Source of the DNA: Niveibacterium terrae
Lineage (GTDB): Bacteria; Pseudomonadota; Gammaproteobacteria; Burkholderiales; Rhodocyclaceae
Length of the DNA stretch: 64,000 nt
Assembly (NCBI RefSeq): GCF_048213115.1
Contig: NZ_CP172404.1
Location: 2,232,001-2,296,000 of the forward strand
Direction: 5' to 3'
Both the position numbers and the translations under genes were made by a program. Below are positions 1 to 9,090 of this stretch, one piece after another. Each line of letters starts with the position of its first letter. Within the stretch, counting starts at the first letter, position 1. Under the pieces are notes generated by a model. It did not search any database. It was given only the letters and a program-made list of their open reading frames with translations, and was not told the origin of the DNA.

Positions 1-356
1 GCCAGCTCTTCGTTGCGGCGCTGGTTCAGATCTTCGCGGAACTCGCGCTGACGACGCTGAAACTCACGGGTGGCCTCGTTGAAGTCACGCTCCTTGTTCT
101 TGCGCTCGCCATCGGACATCGTCACGCTGTTCTTTTCCAGGTTTTCCTGCATCCCCTGAAGCTGCTTGGCAAGCTTCTGGAGATCCTGGTCACGCTTTTC
201 AAATTCCTTCTCGAGCTTCTTTTGTGCCTTAACAGCAGGAGGCGCTTCGCGCAAGACCCGCTCAGAATTCACGAAGCCGATCTTGCTCTGGGCGCACGCA
301 CCCGTTGCAATACCCAGACCGATCGCAGTCACCAGCAAGCCACGAACAAAACTCAC
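1..356 (-). CDS. skp: Periplasmic chaperone Skp/OmpH, C-terminus cut by the window edge
   Basis: Skp holds unfolded outer-membrane proteins in the periplasm and passes them to the Bam complex. The frame opens with GTG at 356, just behind a strong GAGGAGG ribosome site. It encodes a signal peptide (about residues 1-22, ending GACAQ), then KIGFVNSERVL, the usual start of mature OmpH proteins. A long charged coiled coil rich in K, E, R and Q follows, matching the tentacle helices of Skp. About 118 codons are visible and the rest lies beyond position 1. It sits directly downstream of bamA, the usual bamA-skp order. No ATG fits, so the GTG start is well supported. Confidence 0.9.
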   Translation of the reverse strand, partial: MSFVRGLLVTAIGLGIATGACAQSKIGFVNSERVLREAPPAVKAQKKLEKEFEKRDQDLQKLAKQLQGMQENLEKNSVTMSDGERKNKERDFNEATREFQRRQREFREDLNQRRNEEL

Positions 357-372
357 AACAACCTCCTCGGGA

Positions 373-2682
373 TCAGAAAATATTGCCCAGTTGGAACTGG
401 AAGCGCTGGGTCTTGTCGCCTTCCTTCTTGTTCAGCGGTGTACCAAAGCTGAATTTGAGCGGACCAATCGGCGAGATCCAGGCCAGAGCCAGCCCCGCAC
501 TATACCTCAGATCGCGCAGATTGACGGTCTGGCTGGCGCCCCATACCTGGCCGCCATCGACGAAGGCGCTGATCCGGAAAGTCTTGTCGATCCCGGTGAC
601 TGGCATCGGCGCGTAGTACTCGGCGCCAAAGGTGATCGTTCGCGTACCGCCTGAGGCGCGATAAGTCACCCCATCGCTGCTGAGGGTCTGCGGCCCGAGG
701 GTGTTGTCCTTGTAGCCGCGCACCGAACCGATACCGCCCGCGTAGTAGTTCTTGAAGAAAGGCACGGGCTTGCCGCCGTAACCGGACGCATAGCCCAGAT
801 TCGCCTGCAACATCAGCGAATCGTCCTTGAAGTACACCGGAATGAAATACTGGGTCTGGTTGTGGATCCGGTAGTAGCGCTGTTCAGCGATGGGCAGCGC
901 CACCTCGGCGGTCAGGGACTGGGAGAGGCCACGGGTCGGCGCGAGATAACTGTCGCGGCTATCGTAGCTCCAGCCTATCGTGCCGAGCACTGTCGTCGTC
1001 CGGTCACCGAAACGATTGACGAAGTCGAGGATCTGATTGCTCGAGTCGCTATAGACCCCGGTCTCGGTCGAATCCGCCGAGAGCCCGAAATTGATCAGGT
1101 CGTCCTCGGCGATCGGGTAGCCCACGCGGATACCGCCGCCCGTCGAAGTCGTCTTGTAGGTATCGACCGAAGTCGTCGTAGACGGCTCATAGATGCGGTG
1201 ATAGACGTCGTAACCGAGACGCATCCCCTCCGGGGTGTAGTACGGATTCGTGAACGAGGTCACCAGAGTACGGCTCGATTGCCCGGTATTAACGCTGACA
1301 TTGAGCGAATTACCGGAGCCGAAAATATTGCTCTGCGAGATCGATCCGGACAGGATCAGTTTATCGGTCGTCGAATAGCCGGCACCGAGCATCAGGTTGC
1401 CCGTCGCCCGCTCCTTGACGGTCACGTTCATGTCAACCTGGTCGGAAGTACCAGGAACCGCAGGGGTTTCGACGTTGGTTTCATCGAAGTAGCCGAGCCG
1501 GTCGAGGCGCGCCTTCGAACGCTTGATCTTGCTGCCGTCGTACCACGCGCTTTCAAACTGGCGCAGTTCGCGGCGGATCACTTCGTCGCGGGTGCGGGTA
1601 TTGCCAGCGAGGTTCACCTGCCGCACATAAACCCGCTTGCCCGGATCGACGAAGATCGTGAATGAGACTTCCCGCTTGGCCTTGTCCAGCTCGGGCGCCG
1701 CATTGACATTCGCGAAGGCATAACCTTCGTTGCCCAAGCGTTCGCTGATCGCCTTGGTCGTTTCGGTCAGGTGCTCACGCGAGAAGATATCCCCAGGACG
1801 CAGCGACACCAGCGCCCGGATCTCCATGTCACTGACGATCAGATCGCCGACAACCTTGACGGTGGCGACGCGGTATTGTTCGCCTTCGGCCAGAGCCAAC
1901 GCGATATAGACGTCGCGCTTGTCCGGTGTGATCGAGACCTGGCTCGACTCGACGTTGAAGTCGAGGTAGCCGCGGTTCATGTAGTAGCTGCGCAGCGATT
2001 CGATATCGCCCTGGAGCTTGGGCTTCGAATACTCATGATCCTTGGACATCCAGTTCAGCGGAGCGAACCAGTGCTTGGGGCGCGCGACGATCTGTTTCTT
2101 CAGTTCGTTCTCGGAAAACTTCTGACTGCCGGTGATCGACACTTCCCGGATCGCCGCAATCTCACCTTCATTGACCTTGAACTTGACGGAAACCCGGTTG
2201 CGCTCGAGCGGCGTGATCTCGGTCGTGACCGTCGCCGCATAGTAGCTGCTGTTCAGGTATTGACGCTTGAGTTCCTGCTCGGCCCGTTCGAGCAGCGCCC
2301 GATCAAGAATCCGCGACTCCGAAATCCCGGCTTCCTTCAGCCCCTTGCGCAGCTTGTCGCTCTCGAAAGCCTTGTTGCCCTCGAACTCGATCAGGCCGAT
2401 CGCCGGACGCTCATCGATGACGACGACCAGCACGCCCTTGTCGACTTCCAGCCGGACATCCTTGAAGAAACCCGTGCCATAGAGCGCCTTGATCGCCTGC
2501 GATGCCTTGTCCTCGGTCAGAGTATCGCCGACCTTGACCGGCAGATAGCTGAACACTGTCCCGGGCTCGGTCCGCTGCAGACCCTCGACCCGAATGTCCT
2601 TGACCACGAAAGCGTCGAACGCATAGAGCGGTGACGTTGAAAATAGGGCCAGAATGAGCCCCGAGAGATGCTTCAGTCGCAT
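373..2682 (-). CDS. bamA: Outer membrane protein assembly factor BamA
   Basis: BamA is the core Omp85 protein that folds and inserts beta-barrel proteins into the outer membrane. The 769-residue product has a signal peptide (residues 1 to about 21, ending SPLYA), then VVKDIRVEGLQR, the start of the first of five POTRA domains. The C-terminal half is a 16-strand barrel carrying the conserved VRGY motif (GSVRGYKDN), which lies in loop 6. It ends in phenylalanine (FQLGNIF), as expected for the beta signal. Length is normal for the family. The gene lies 7 bases after rseP and just before skp, so the three are probably co-transcribed. Confidence 0.97.
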   Translation of the reverse strand: MRLKHLSGLILALFSTSPLYAFDAFVVKDIRVEGLQRTEPGTVFSYLPVKVGDTLTEDKASQAIKALYGTGFFKDVRLEVDKGVLVVVIDERPAIGLIEFEGNKAFESDKLRKGLKEAGISESRILDRALLERAEQELKRQYLNSSYYAATVTTEITPLERNRVSVKFKVNEGEIAAIREVSITGSQKFSENELKKQIVARPKHWFAPLNWMSKDHEYSKPKLQGDIESLRSYYMNRGYLDFNVESSQVSITPDKRDVYIALALAEGEQYRVATVKVVGDLIVSDMEIRALVSLRPGDIFSREHLTETTKAISERLGNEGYAFANVNAAPELDKAKREVSFTIFVDPGKRVYVRQVNLAGNTRTRDEVIRRELRQFESAWYDGSKIKRSKARLDRLGYFDETNVETPAVPGTSDQVDMNVTVKERATGNLMLGAGYSTTDKLILSGSISQSNIFGSGNSLNVSVNTGQSSRTLVTSFTNPYYTPEGMRLGYDVYHRIYEPSTTTSVDTYKTTSTGGGIRVGYPIAEDDLINFGLSADSTETGVYSDSSNQILDFVNRFGDRTTTVLGTIGWSYDSRDSYLAPTRGLSQSLTAEVALPIAEQRYYRIHNQTQYFIPVYFKDDSLMLQANLGYASGYGGKPVPFFKNYYAGGIGSVRGYKDNTLGPQTLSSDGVTYRASGGTRTITFGAEYYAPMPVTGIDKTFRISAFVDGGQVWGASQTVNLRDLRYSAGLALAWISPIGPLKFSFGTPLNKKEGDKTQRFQFQLGNIF

Positions 2683-2689
2683 TGGGATA

Positions 2690-4063
2690 TCAAGAGAGCA
2701 GACGGGATACGTCGTTGAAGAGCGCGAACGCCATCAGCATCGCGAGAATGAGAAAACCGATCTGTTGTCCGATTTCCATCACCCGCTGGGAAACCGGGCG
2801 CCGCATCAGCACTTCCGCCAGATAATACATGATGTGCCCCCCATCCAGCAGAGGGATTGGGAAAAGGTTTAGCAAGCCAATACTGATGCTGATAAGTGCG
2901 ACAAAACGCGTATAGGCTTCGACCCCCTGCCGGGCTGACTGACCTGCGTAGTCGGCGATCGTGACCGGACCGCTGATGTTGCGCATCGACAGCTCACCGC
3001 TGAGCATGCGGCCGAACATCTTCAGCGACAGGCCTGCGGTCTCACCGGTCAGTCGCACAGCGCGTCCGAGCGCAGAGAGCGGACCATAGCTGAGCCGAGT
3101 GAAGAGCTTGTCGCGCAGCGCCTTGTCCTCGGCAACGCCAACGCCTATGCGACCTATCGACTTGCCGCGTTCACTCTGGGCGACGGGCACGACGCGGAGC
3201 AAGCGTTCGTTCGAATTGGCCCGGACGCGGACATCCAGCGTGCGCCCAGCCGCCGGCGCGATCTTCGCAACCAGATCATCCCAGGAATGAATCGCCACGC
3301 CGCCGATCGAAACAATGCGATCGCCGGCGCGCAAGCCCGCCCTATCCGCCGGGGAACCGGGCTGGATCTGACCGATGACGGGAGGCAGATTCGGGCGGTA
3401 GAGGCTCAAACCGAGGTCGCGAACGACATCGACGTCCTTGCCATCGATCCTGACCGTTTCACTTGCAAGCAGAAGTTTCCGCGCGCCCTGCCCTTCGCTC
3501 TGCACGCTTAGCCTTATCGACGCGCGGTCGACACCGCTGCGCACAAGCTGCCACCCCAGCTCTGACCAACTCTCGACCGCCAGATCATTGACCGCGAGAA
3601 TCCGGTCTCCCGCGCGCAGCCCTGCCCGTTCGGCGGGAGAGTTAGCGAGCGGCGCGCCGACCAGAGGCCTCAACTCAGTGACCCCGATCATGAACAGAAT
3701 CCAGTAGATCAGGATCGCCAGAAGGAAATTCGCAAGGGGGCCGGCCGAGACGATCGCTATCCTCTGCCAGACGTTCTTGCGGTTGAAAGACTCGGATTGT
3801 TGCGCGTCGGGCACCGGAGCTTCGCGCTCATCGAGCATCTTGACGTAGCCGCCGAGCGGAATCGCACCGAGTACCCATTCACAGGAGTCCGGATCGCGCT
3901 GCCAGCGCAGCAGCGGCCGCCCAAAACCAATCGAAAAACGCAGGATGCGCACGCCACAGCGGCGAGCGACCCAGAAGTGCCCGAATTCATGAACGGTAAC
4001 AAGGATGCCTATGGCCAGGACAAAGGAGGCGAGGTAGCCAAGCGCCGTCATCGCCGCGCTCAT
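2690..4063 (-). CDS. rseP: Site-2 intramembrane metalloprotease RseP
   Basis: RseP cuts anti-sigma factors (RseA for sigma-E) and leftover signal peptides inside the inner membrane. The 457-residue protein has the zinc motif HEFGH at residues 25-29 in the first membrane helix. Two PDZ domains follow in the middle, each with an RAGLRAGDRI-type motif, and the second catalytic motif NLFPIPLLDGG lies near the C-terminus. I chose the ATG at 4063 because it forms an ATGA overlap with the dxr stop. Longer in-frame starts lie inside dxr and encode unrelated arginine-rich sequence. Its place between dxr and bamA is standard for proteobacteria. Confidence 0.95.
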   Translation of the reverse strand: MSAAMTALGYLASFVLAIGILVTVHEFGHFWVARRCGVRILRFSIGFGRPLLRWQRDPDSCEWVLGAIPLGGYVKMLDEREAPVPDAQQSESFNRKNVWQRIAIVSAGPLANFLLAILIYWILFMIGVTELRPLVGAPLANSPAERAGLRAGDRILAVNDLAVESWSELGWQLVRSGVDRASIRLSVQSEGQGARKLLLASETVRIDGKDVDVVRDLGLSLYRPNLPPVIGQIQPGSPADRAGLRAGDRIVSIGGVAIHSWDDLVAKIAPAAGRTLDVRVRANSNERLLRVVPVAQSERGKSIGRIGVGVAEDKALRDKLFTRLSYGPLSALGRAVRLTGETAGLSLKMFGRMLSGELSMRNISGPVTIADYAGQSARQGVEAYTRFVALISISIGLLNLFPIPLLDGGHIMYYLAEVLMRRPVSQRVMEIGQQIGFLILAMLMAFALFNDVSRLLS

Positions 4064-5253
4064 CGAGACTTCTCGGCGCGGGCGAGCAGCGCGTTTGCGA
4101 CGCTGCGCGCTTCCCGGTCTGCCCCGAGAACCGTATCCAGGCAACTCGCCGGAACCGCGACGATCGCGGCCAGCGTCTCCTCGACCAGACGGGCGATCGC
4201 GGCGAAGGAGAGACGGCCGGCGAGAAAAGCGGCGACCGCGACTTCATTGGCCGCATTGAGGATCGCCGGCGCCGTTCCGGCGGCCTTGAGGGCCTGGTAA
4301 GCTAGCCTCAGGCAAGGGAAACGGACAGGATCCGGCGCCTCGAAGCTCAGCCCCGCGAGACGACTGAAGTCGACAGGCTCAACCCCCGAGCGAATCCGCT
4401 CGGGCCAGGCCAAAGCATGAGCGATCGGCGTGCGCATGTCCGGGTTGCCCATCTGCGCGATGACCGAGCCATCGACATACTGAACCATCGAATGGATCAT
4501 GCTCTGCGGATGGATCACAACCTCGATCCGTTCGGCATCGACCCCGAACAGCCAGTGCGCTTCGATGACTTCGAGCCCCTTGTTCATCATCGTCGCCGAA
4601 TCGACTGAGATCTTGCGTCCCATGACCCAGTTCGGATGAGCGACAGCCATCTCCGGTGTGATGTCGCCGAAGCGCTCGGCCGGCAGAGTCCGGAACGGGC
4701 CGCCGGAAGCGGTCAGCAACAGCTTGACGATGTTGCCCCGCGCGAGACCATAGTCAAAGCCGGCAGGCAGGCACTGGAAGATCGCGTTGTGTTCGCTGTC
4801 CACCGGCAGCAGTTCAGCGCCGCCTTCGCGGACGGCTTCGAGCAGAAGACTGCCCGACATCACCAGCGCTTCCTTGTTCGCGAGCAGGATGCGCTTGCCC
4901 GAGCGGGCCGCAGCGAGCGTCGGAGCCAGCGCCGCGGCGCCAACGATCGCCGCCATCACGACTTCGACTTCGTCCGCCGAAGCCATTTCGCTGAGCGCTT
5001 CGCTGCCCCAGCTGATCGAACAACGGACGCCCGCCTCCTTGAGCAAAGCTGCGAGTTTGTCGGCAGCGGCCTCGTCGCTGACGACCGCATGTTCCGGATG
5101 GTGGACGCGGATGATCTCGGCGAGTCGGTCCATCCGGCTGTGGGCGCTGACCGCGTAGAGGCGATAGCGCTCGGGATTGCGCGCCAGAACATCCAGAGTC
5201 GAAGCTCCGATGGAGCCGGTCGCACCTAAAATCGATATGCCTGTCGGGCTCAT
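4060..5253 (-). CDS. dxr: 1-deoxy-D-xylulose 5-phosphate reductoisomerase
   Basis: Dxr (IspC) turns 1-deoxy-D-xylulose 5-phosphate into 2-C-methyl-D-erythritol 4-phosphate with NADPH, the first committed step of the MEP isoprenoid pathway. The 397-residue protein starts with the nucleotide-binding GATGSIGAST loop. It carries the metal and substrate residues around PVDSEHNAIFQ and the HPQSMIHSMVQY segment. Length is typical. The start at 5253 lies one base from the cdsA stop, and its own stop overlaps the rseP start as ATGA, so translation is probably coupled. UppS, two genes upstream, uses the isoprenoid made here to build the cell-wall lipid carrier. Confidence 0.96.
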   Translation of the reverse strand: MSPTGISILGATGSIGASTLDVLARNPERYRLYAVSAHSRMDRLAEIIRVHHPEHAVVSDEAAADKLAALLKEAGVRCSISWGSEALSEMASADEVEVVMAAIVGAAALAPTLAAARSGKRILLANKEALVMSGSLLLEAVREGGAELLPVDSEHNAIFQCLPAGFDYGLARGNIVKLLLTASGGPFRTLPAERFGDITPEMAVAHPNWVMGRKISVDSATMMNKGLEVIEAHWLFGVDAERIEVVIHPQSMIHSMVQYVDGSVIAQMGNPDMRTPIAHALAWPERIRSGVEPVDFSRLAGLSFEAPDPVRFPCLRLAYQALKAAGTAPAILNAANEVAVAAFLAGRLSFAAIARLVEETLAAIVAVPASCLDTVLGADREARSVANALLARAEKSR

Positions 5254-5254
5254 T

Positions 5255-6058
5255 TCAAACCATCCAGACCTGGGCCCATAGCGCGACGAGCGGCAAGGTC
5301 GAGGTCAAACTGTCTATCCGGTCGAGCACTCCGCCGTGACCGGGCAAGAGATTGCTGCTGTCCTTGATGCCCGCCTGGCGTTTGAGCATCGACTCGAACA
5401 GATCGCCTACGACGCTCAGCGCGGTCAATGCCAGCACCAGAACCAGCGACAGAGGCCAGGAGAGCCGGGCCGGGATCTGGGGCAGCGCCAGCGCAAAGAC
5501 GAGAGATGCGTAGAGGAGAACGCCCAACACGCCGGTCCAGACGCCCTCCCAGCTCTTCCCGGGGGAGATCGTCGGGGCAAGCTTGTGGCGCCCGAAAGAG
5601 CGACCACCGAAATAGGCGCAGATGTCGGCGACCCAGGCGATCGCCATCACCGAGAGCAGGAACCACGGCGAGTGCTGACGCAGTCTGGCCACGGCGAGCG
5701 CGGCGGGGATGATCACCAGCAGCCCCAGAGCGAGTCCCAGCAAACCCTGCCCGAGCTTCCAGCGATCGCGCAGCCAGCTCGGAACGACCATGATCCAGAA
5801 GACTCCCGAGAGTCCGAACAGGACTCCGTCGACGAGAGGGCTGGAGATGAAGCAACAGGAGAAGGCCGCAACCGCAGCACCCGATGCATAGGACAGGCGC
5901 GAAGCCTGGGGCAGACGCAGCAGCCCGGCCCACTCCCACGCGGCGAGCGAAGCGAGCGCCGCACAGAACAGCCACCATCCGGTAAGCGGCAGCGCAAACA
6001 GCGCAGCCCCCAACACTGCGAGCATCAGCAGCGCAGTCAGCGTTCGTTGCCAGAGCAT
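5255..6058 (-). CDS. cdsA: Phosphatidate cytidylyltransferase
   Basis: CdsA makes CDP-diacylglycerol from phosphatidate and CTP, feeding all phospholipid synthesis at the inner membrane. The 267-residue protein is strongly hydrophobic, with about seven or eight membrane segments. The signature is near the C-terminus: MLKRQAGIKDSSNLLPGHGG followed by VLDRIDS, which fits the family pattern of Lys-Arg, Lys-Asp, Pro-Gly-His-Gly and Asp-Arg. The ATG at 6058 directly abuts the uppS stop, with no spacer. Nothing about it is unusual. Confidence 0.95.
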   Translation of the reverse strand: MLWQRTLTALLMLAVLGAALFALPLTGWWLFCAALASLAAWEWAGLLRLPQASRLSYASGAAVAAFSCCFISSPLVDGVLFGLSGVFWIMVVPSWLRDRWKLGQGLLGLALGLLVIIPAALAVARLRQHSPWFLLSVMAIAWVADICAYFGGRSFGRHKLAPTISPGKSWEGVWTGVLGVLLYASLVFALALPQIPARLSWPLSLVLVLALTALSVVGDLFESMLKRQAGIKDSSNLLPGHGGVLDRIDSLTSTLPLVALWAQVWMV

Positions 6059-6829
6059 CTATTCCCCTTCGGTGGCTTTCTGAAGCTGTTCGCTGGTTCG
6101 CCCGAAGCGGCGCTCTCGCGTCCGGTAGGAAGCGAGCGCCTCATCGAAAGCCTTGGCGCTGAACTCCGGCCACAACAGATCGGTGAAATACAGTTCCGCA
6201 TAGGCGAGCTGCCAGAGCAGGAAGTTGCTGATCCTCTGCTCTCCTCCGGTGCGGATAAACAGATCAGGTTCGGGTGCGTCAGCCAGAGCGAGGAAAGGCG
6301 CAACGTCTTCCTCGCTCAGCTCACCCACGCGTTCAGGATGCGCCTTGGCGGCCCGATTGCACGCGTTCAGGATGTCCCATCGACCGCCGTAGTTGGCGGC
6401 GATCGTCAGGGTCAACGCGTCATTTCCCGAGGTCAGCGCTTCGGAGCGGACGATCAGCTCGCGTATCCGCGCATCGAAGCGCGAAAGATCGCCAACCACC
6501 CGAAAGCGAACCTTGTTCTGATGGAGTTTGACGATCTCTTCCTCGAGTGCCTTCAGGAAGAGCTGCATCAGGAAGCTGACTTCTTCCTGGGGGCGGCGCC
6601 AGTTCTCGGAGCTGAACGCGAAAAGCGTCAGATGGCCAACCCCCCGATCGAGACAGCAGCGCACGATACGACGCACGGTCTCCAGGCCACGCTTGTGGCC
6701 CGCAACCCGGGGCATCAGGCGTCGTTTTGCCCAACGCCCATTGCCGTCCATGATGATCGCGACGTGCCGGGGCACATCGCCCACCTCGGGAATGTCGCGC
6801 GTGGAGCTGAAAAAACGGCTGATCGGCAT
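6059..6829 (-). CDS. uppS: Undecaprenyl diphosphate synthase (cis-prenyltransferase)
   Basis: UppS extends farnesyl diphosphate with eight isopentenyl units to C55 undecaprenyl diphosphate, the lipid carrier for peptidoglycan and O-antigen. The 256-residue protein has the catalytic MDGNGRWAKRR motif close to the N-terminus. The second conserved block, RTGGEQRISNFLLWQLAYAE followed by LYFTDLLWPEF, is near the C-terminus. Length matches the family. It lies between frr (25 bases upstream) and cdsA (no gap) in the usual order. Confidence 0.96.
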   Translation of the reverse strand: MPISRFFSSTRDIPEVGDVPRHVAIIMDGNGRWAKRRLMPRVAGHKRGLETVRRIVRCCLDRGVGHLTLFAFSSENWRRPQEEVSFLMQLFLKALEEEIVKLHQNKVRFRVVGDLSRFDARIRELIVRSEALTSGNDALTLTIAANYGGRWDILNACNRAAKAHPERVGELSEEDVAPFLALADAPEPDLFIRTGGEQRISNFLLWQLAYAELYFTDLLWPEFSAKAFDEALASYRTRERRFGRTSEQLQKATEGE

Positions 6830-6854
6830 CTGTTCGAACCTTGGTGGTCCGGAA

Positions 6855-7412
6855 TCAGATCTGCATCAGATCCTGTTCTTTTTGCGCCAGAATCTTGTCG
6901 ACTTCGGCGATGTTGCGGTCGGTCAGCTTCTGGATGTCGTCCTGGGCGCGACGTTCTTCGTCCTCGGAGATCTCCTTGGACTTGACCGCTTCCTTGAGCT
7001 GGTTGTTCGCATCGCGACGCAGATTGCGCACGGCGATCCGCGAATTTTCAGCTTCAGAACGAACGAGCTTGATCAATTCCTTGCGGCGCTCTTCAGTCAG
7101 CGCGGGCATTGGCACGCGCACGAGCTCACCCATCGCCGAGGGATTCAGGCCCAAGTCCGCATCGCGGATCGCCTTTTCGACCTTGGCTAGCATGGATTTT
7201 TCCCAGGGTTGAACGCTGATCGTGCGCGCATCGATCAAAGACACGTTCGCGATCTGGCTCAGCGGCACGGGAGAACCGTAATACTCGACCTGGATGTGAT
7301 CCAGGATGCCCGTGTGCGCACGTCCGGTGCGCACTTTACCGAGATCGCTCTTCAGAGATTCGAGCGACTTCAGCATTTTCTGTTCGGTATTCTTCTTCAG
7401 TTCGGCGATCAT
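6855..7412 (-). CDS. frr: Ribosome recycling factor
   Basis: RRF works with EF-G to split post-termination ribosomes. The product is 185 residues, the standard size. It begins MIAELKKNTEQKMLKSLESL and contains VRTGRAHTGILDHIQVEYYG, the conserved N-terminal hinge region. I chose the ATG at 7412 because a GAGGAC ribosome site lies just before it. The frame is open 13 codons further upstream into pyrH, but homologues do not have that extension. The spacing to pyrH is 13 bases. Confidence 0.96.
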   Translation of the reverse strand: MIAELKKNTEQKMLKSLESLKSDLGKVRTGRAHTGILDHIQVEYYGSPVPLSQIANVSLIDARTISVQPWEKSMLAKVEKAIRDADLGLNPSAMGELVRVPMPALTEERRKELIKLVRSEAENSRIAVRNLRRDANNQLKEAVKSKEISEDEERRAQDDIQKLTDRNIAEVDKILAQKEQDLMQI

Positions 7413-7425
7413 TTCGGCAGTCCTC

Positions 7426-8142
7426 TCAGATATGCACCAGTGTGCCTTCATCCTCGCCCATCACGACGCGCTTGAGCGCCCCAGGCGAGAAGATGCTGAA
7501 AACCTTGATCGGGAGTTTCTGGTCGCGGCACAGCGCAAACGCCGTCGCATCCAGGACCTGCAGGTTCCGCTGGATCGCCTCATCAAAGGAGAGCTCAGCG
7601 TAGCGGGTCGCCGTCGGATCCTTCTTCGGATCGGCCGTGTAGATCCCATCCACCTTGGTCGCCTTCAGCACGATGTCCGCACCGATCTCGGCGCCACGCA
7701 GCGCAGCCGCGGTATCGGTCGTAAAGAAGGGATTCCCGGTTCCGGCCGCGAAAATCACGACCTTGCCATCTTCGAGGTGGCGGATCGCCTTGCCGCGAAT
7801 ATACGGCTCGACGATAGCCTCCATGCTCAGACCCGACTGCACGCGAGCGGAGAGCCCGGCGTGTTTCATCGCATCGGCCAGAGCCATCGCGTTCATCACG
7901 GTCGCGATCATGCCCATGTAATCGGCGGTAGCCCTGTCCATCCCCGAGGCGGCACCCGCCATCCCGCGGAAGATGTTGCCACCACCGATCACGACACCGA
8001 CTTCGACCCCCAGCCCAACCACCTCCGCCACTTCCCCGACAATTCTCGAAACCACCTCGCGGTTGATTCCGAAGGCGTCATCGCCCATCAGGGCTTCGCC
8101 CGAGAGTTTGAGCAGGATGCGGCGGTAGGCAGGTTTGGCCAT
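7426..8142 (-). CDS. pyrH: UMP kinase
   Basis: PyrH phosphorylates UMP to UDP with ATP and is a hexameric, GTP-activated amino-acid-kinase-fold enzyme. The 238-residue product has the N-terminal LKLSGEALMG phosphate loop and the VVIGGGNIFRG motif. TYYADPKKDP-like residues (read as IYTADPKKDP) occur in the ATP-binding C-terminal part. Length and start are normal. It lies 11 bases downstream of tsf, in the conserved rpsB-tsf-pyrH-frr order that links translation and nucleotide supply. Confidence 0.96.
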   Translation of the reverse strand: MAKPAYRRILLKLSGEALMGDDAFGINREVVSRIVGEVAEVVGLGVEVGVVIGGGNIFRGMAGAASGMDRATADYMGMIATVMNAMALADAMKHAGLSARVQSGLSMEAIVEPYIRGKAIRHLEDGKVVIFAAGTGNPFFTTDTAAALRGAEIGADIVLKATKVDGIYTADPKKDPTATRYAELSFDEAIQRNLQVLDATAFALCRDQKLPIKVFSIFSPGALKRVVMGEDEGTLVHI

Positions 8143-8153
8143 GGGGTTCTCCG

Positions 8154-9047
8154 TTAGCGTTGGGCGGCTGCGGCCTGGGCGGCCACTTCAGCGGCGAAGT
8201 CGGCGGTCTTCTTTTCAATGCCTTCACCGACGACATACAGCGTGAAGCTGGCAACCTTGGCACCACGGGACTTCAGCAGCGCTTCGATCGTCTGCTTGCC
8301 ATCTTCAGCCTTGACGAAGACTTGACCGAGCAGCGTCACTTCCTTCAGGAACTTCTGCACCGTACCTTCGGCGATCTTTTCGATCATCGCTTCCGGCTTA
8401 CCGGCTTCGCGGGCCTTTTCGATCGCAACGCGACGTTCGGTTTCGATCAGCTCAGCGGGAACGTTCGACGAATCCAGAGCCTTGGGCTTGGAAGCGGCGA
8501 TGTGCATCGCGATGTCGCGACCGAGCGCTTCATCCCCACCGACCAGATCGACGAGCACGCCGATCTTGGAGCCGCCGTGGATGTAGCTGGAAACATGGCC
8601 TTCAGCGGCGACGCGAACGAAGCGGCGAAGCGACATGTTTTCGCCGATCTTGCCCACCAGGCCGGCGCGAACCGATTCAACAGTGCCATCGCCCAGCGGC
8701 AGCGCGGACAGAGCGGCGACGTCGGCCGGAGCCTTGTCGACGATCAGCTGCGCGCTGTCAGCTGCGAGCTTCAGGAAGTCGTCGTTCTTCGCGACGAAGT
8801 CGGTCTCGCTGTTGATCTCGAGGATAGCCGCGGTCTTGCCGTCGGCGGAGATCGCCGTCACGACAACACCTTCAGCGGCGATGCGGGTCGCGGCCTTGGT
8901 GGCCTTGTTACCCAGCTTGACGCGCAGAATTTCTTCCGCCTTGGCCATATCGCCGGCAGCTTCCGTCAGCGCCCTTTTGCATTCCATCATCGGAGCGTCG
9001 GTTTTTTCACGCAGCTCCTTGACCATGCTCGCGGTAATTTCCGCCAT
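8154..9047 (-). CDS. tsf: Translation elongation factor Ts
   Basis: EF-Ts exchanges GDP for GTP on EF-Tu. The 297-residue product begins MAEITASMVKELREKTDAPM, where TDAPMMECKRAL is the EF-Tu-binding core of the N-terminal domain. SETDFVAKND, conserved in the dimerisation region, follows. The ATG at 9047 has AGGAG at a good distance. The frame stays open upstream through the end of rpsB but encodes nothing recognisable there. The gap from the rpsB stop is 43 bases. Confidence 0.97.
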   Translation of the reverse strand: MAEITASMVKELREKTDAPMMECKRALTEAAGDMAKAEEILRVKLGNKATKAATRIAAEGVVVTAISADGKTAAILEINSETDFVAKNDDFLKLAADSAQLIVDKAPADVAALSALPLGDGTVESVRAGLVGKIGENMSLRRFVRVAAEGHVSSYIHGGSKIGVLVDLVGGDEALGRDIAMHIAASKPKALDSSNVPAELIETERRVAIEKAREAGKPEAMIEKIAEGTVQKFLKEVTLLGQVFVKAEDGKQTIEALLKSRGAKVASFTLYVVGEGIEKKTADFAAEVAAQAAAAQR

Positions 9048-9090
9048 GCTCACTCCTGTTCTGTGTTTCGGGTTCCGGGGAAAAAGGCCC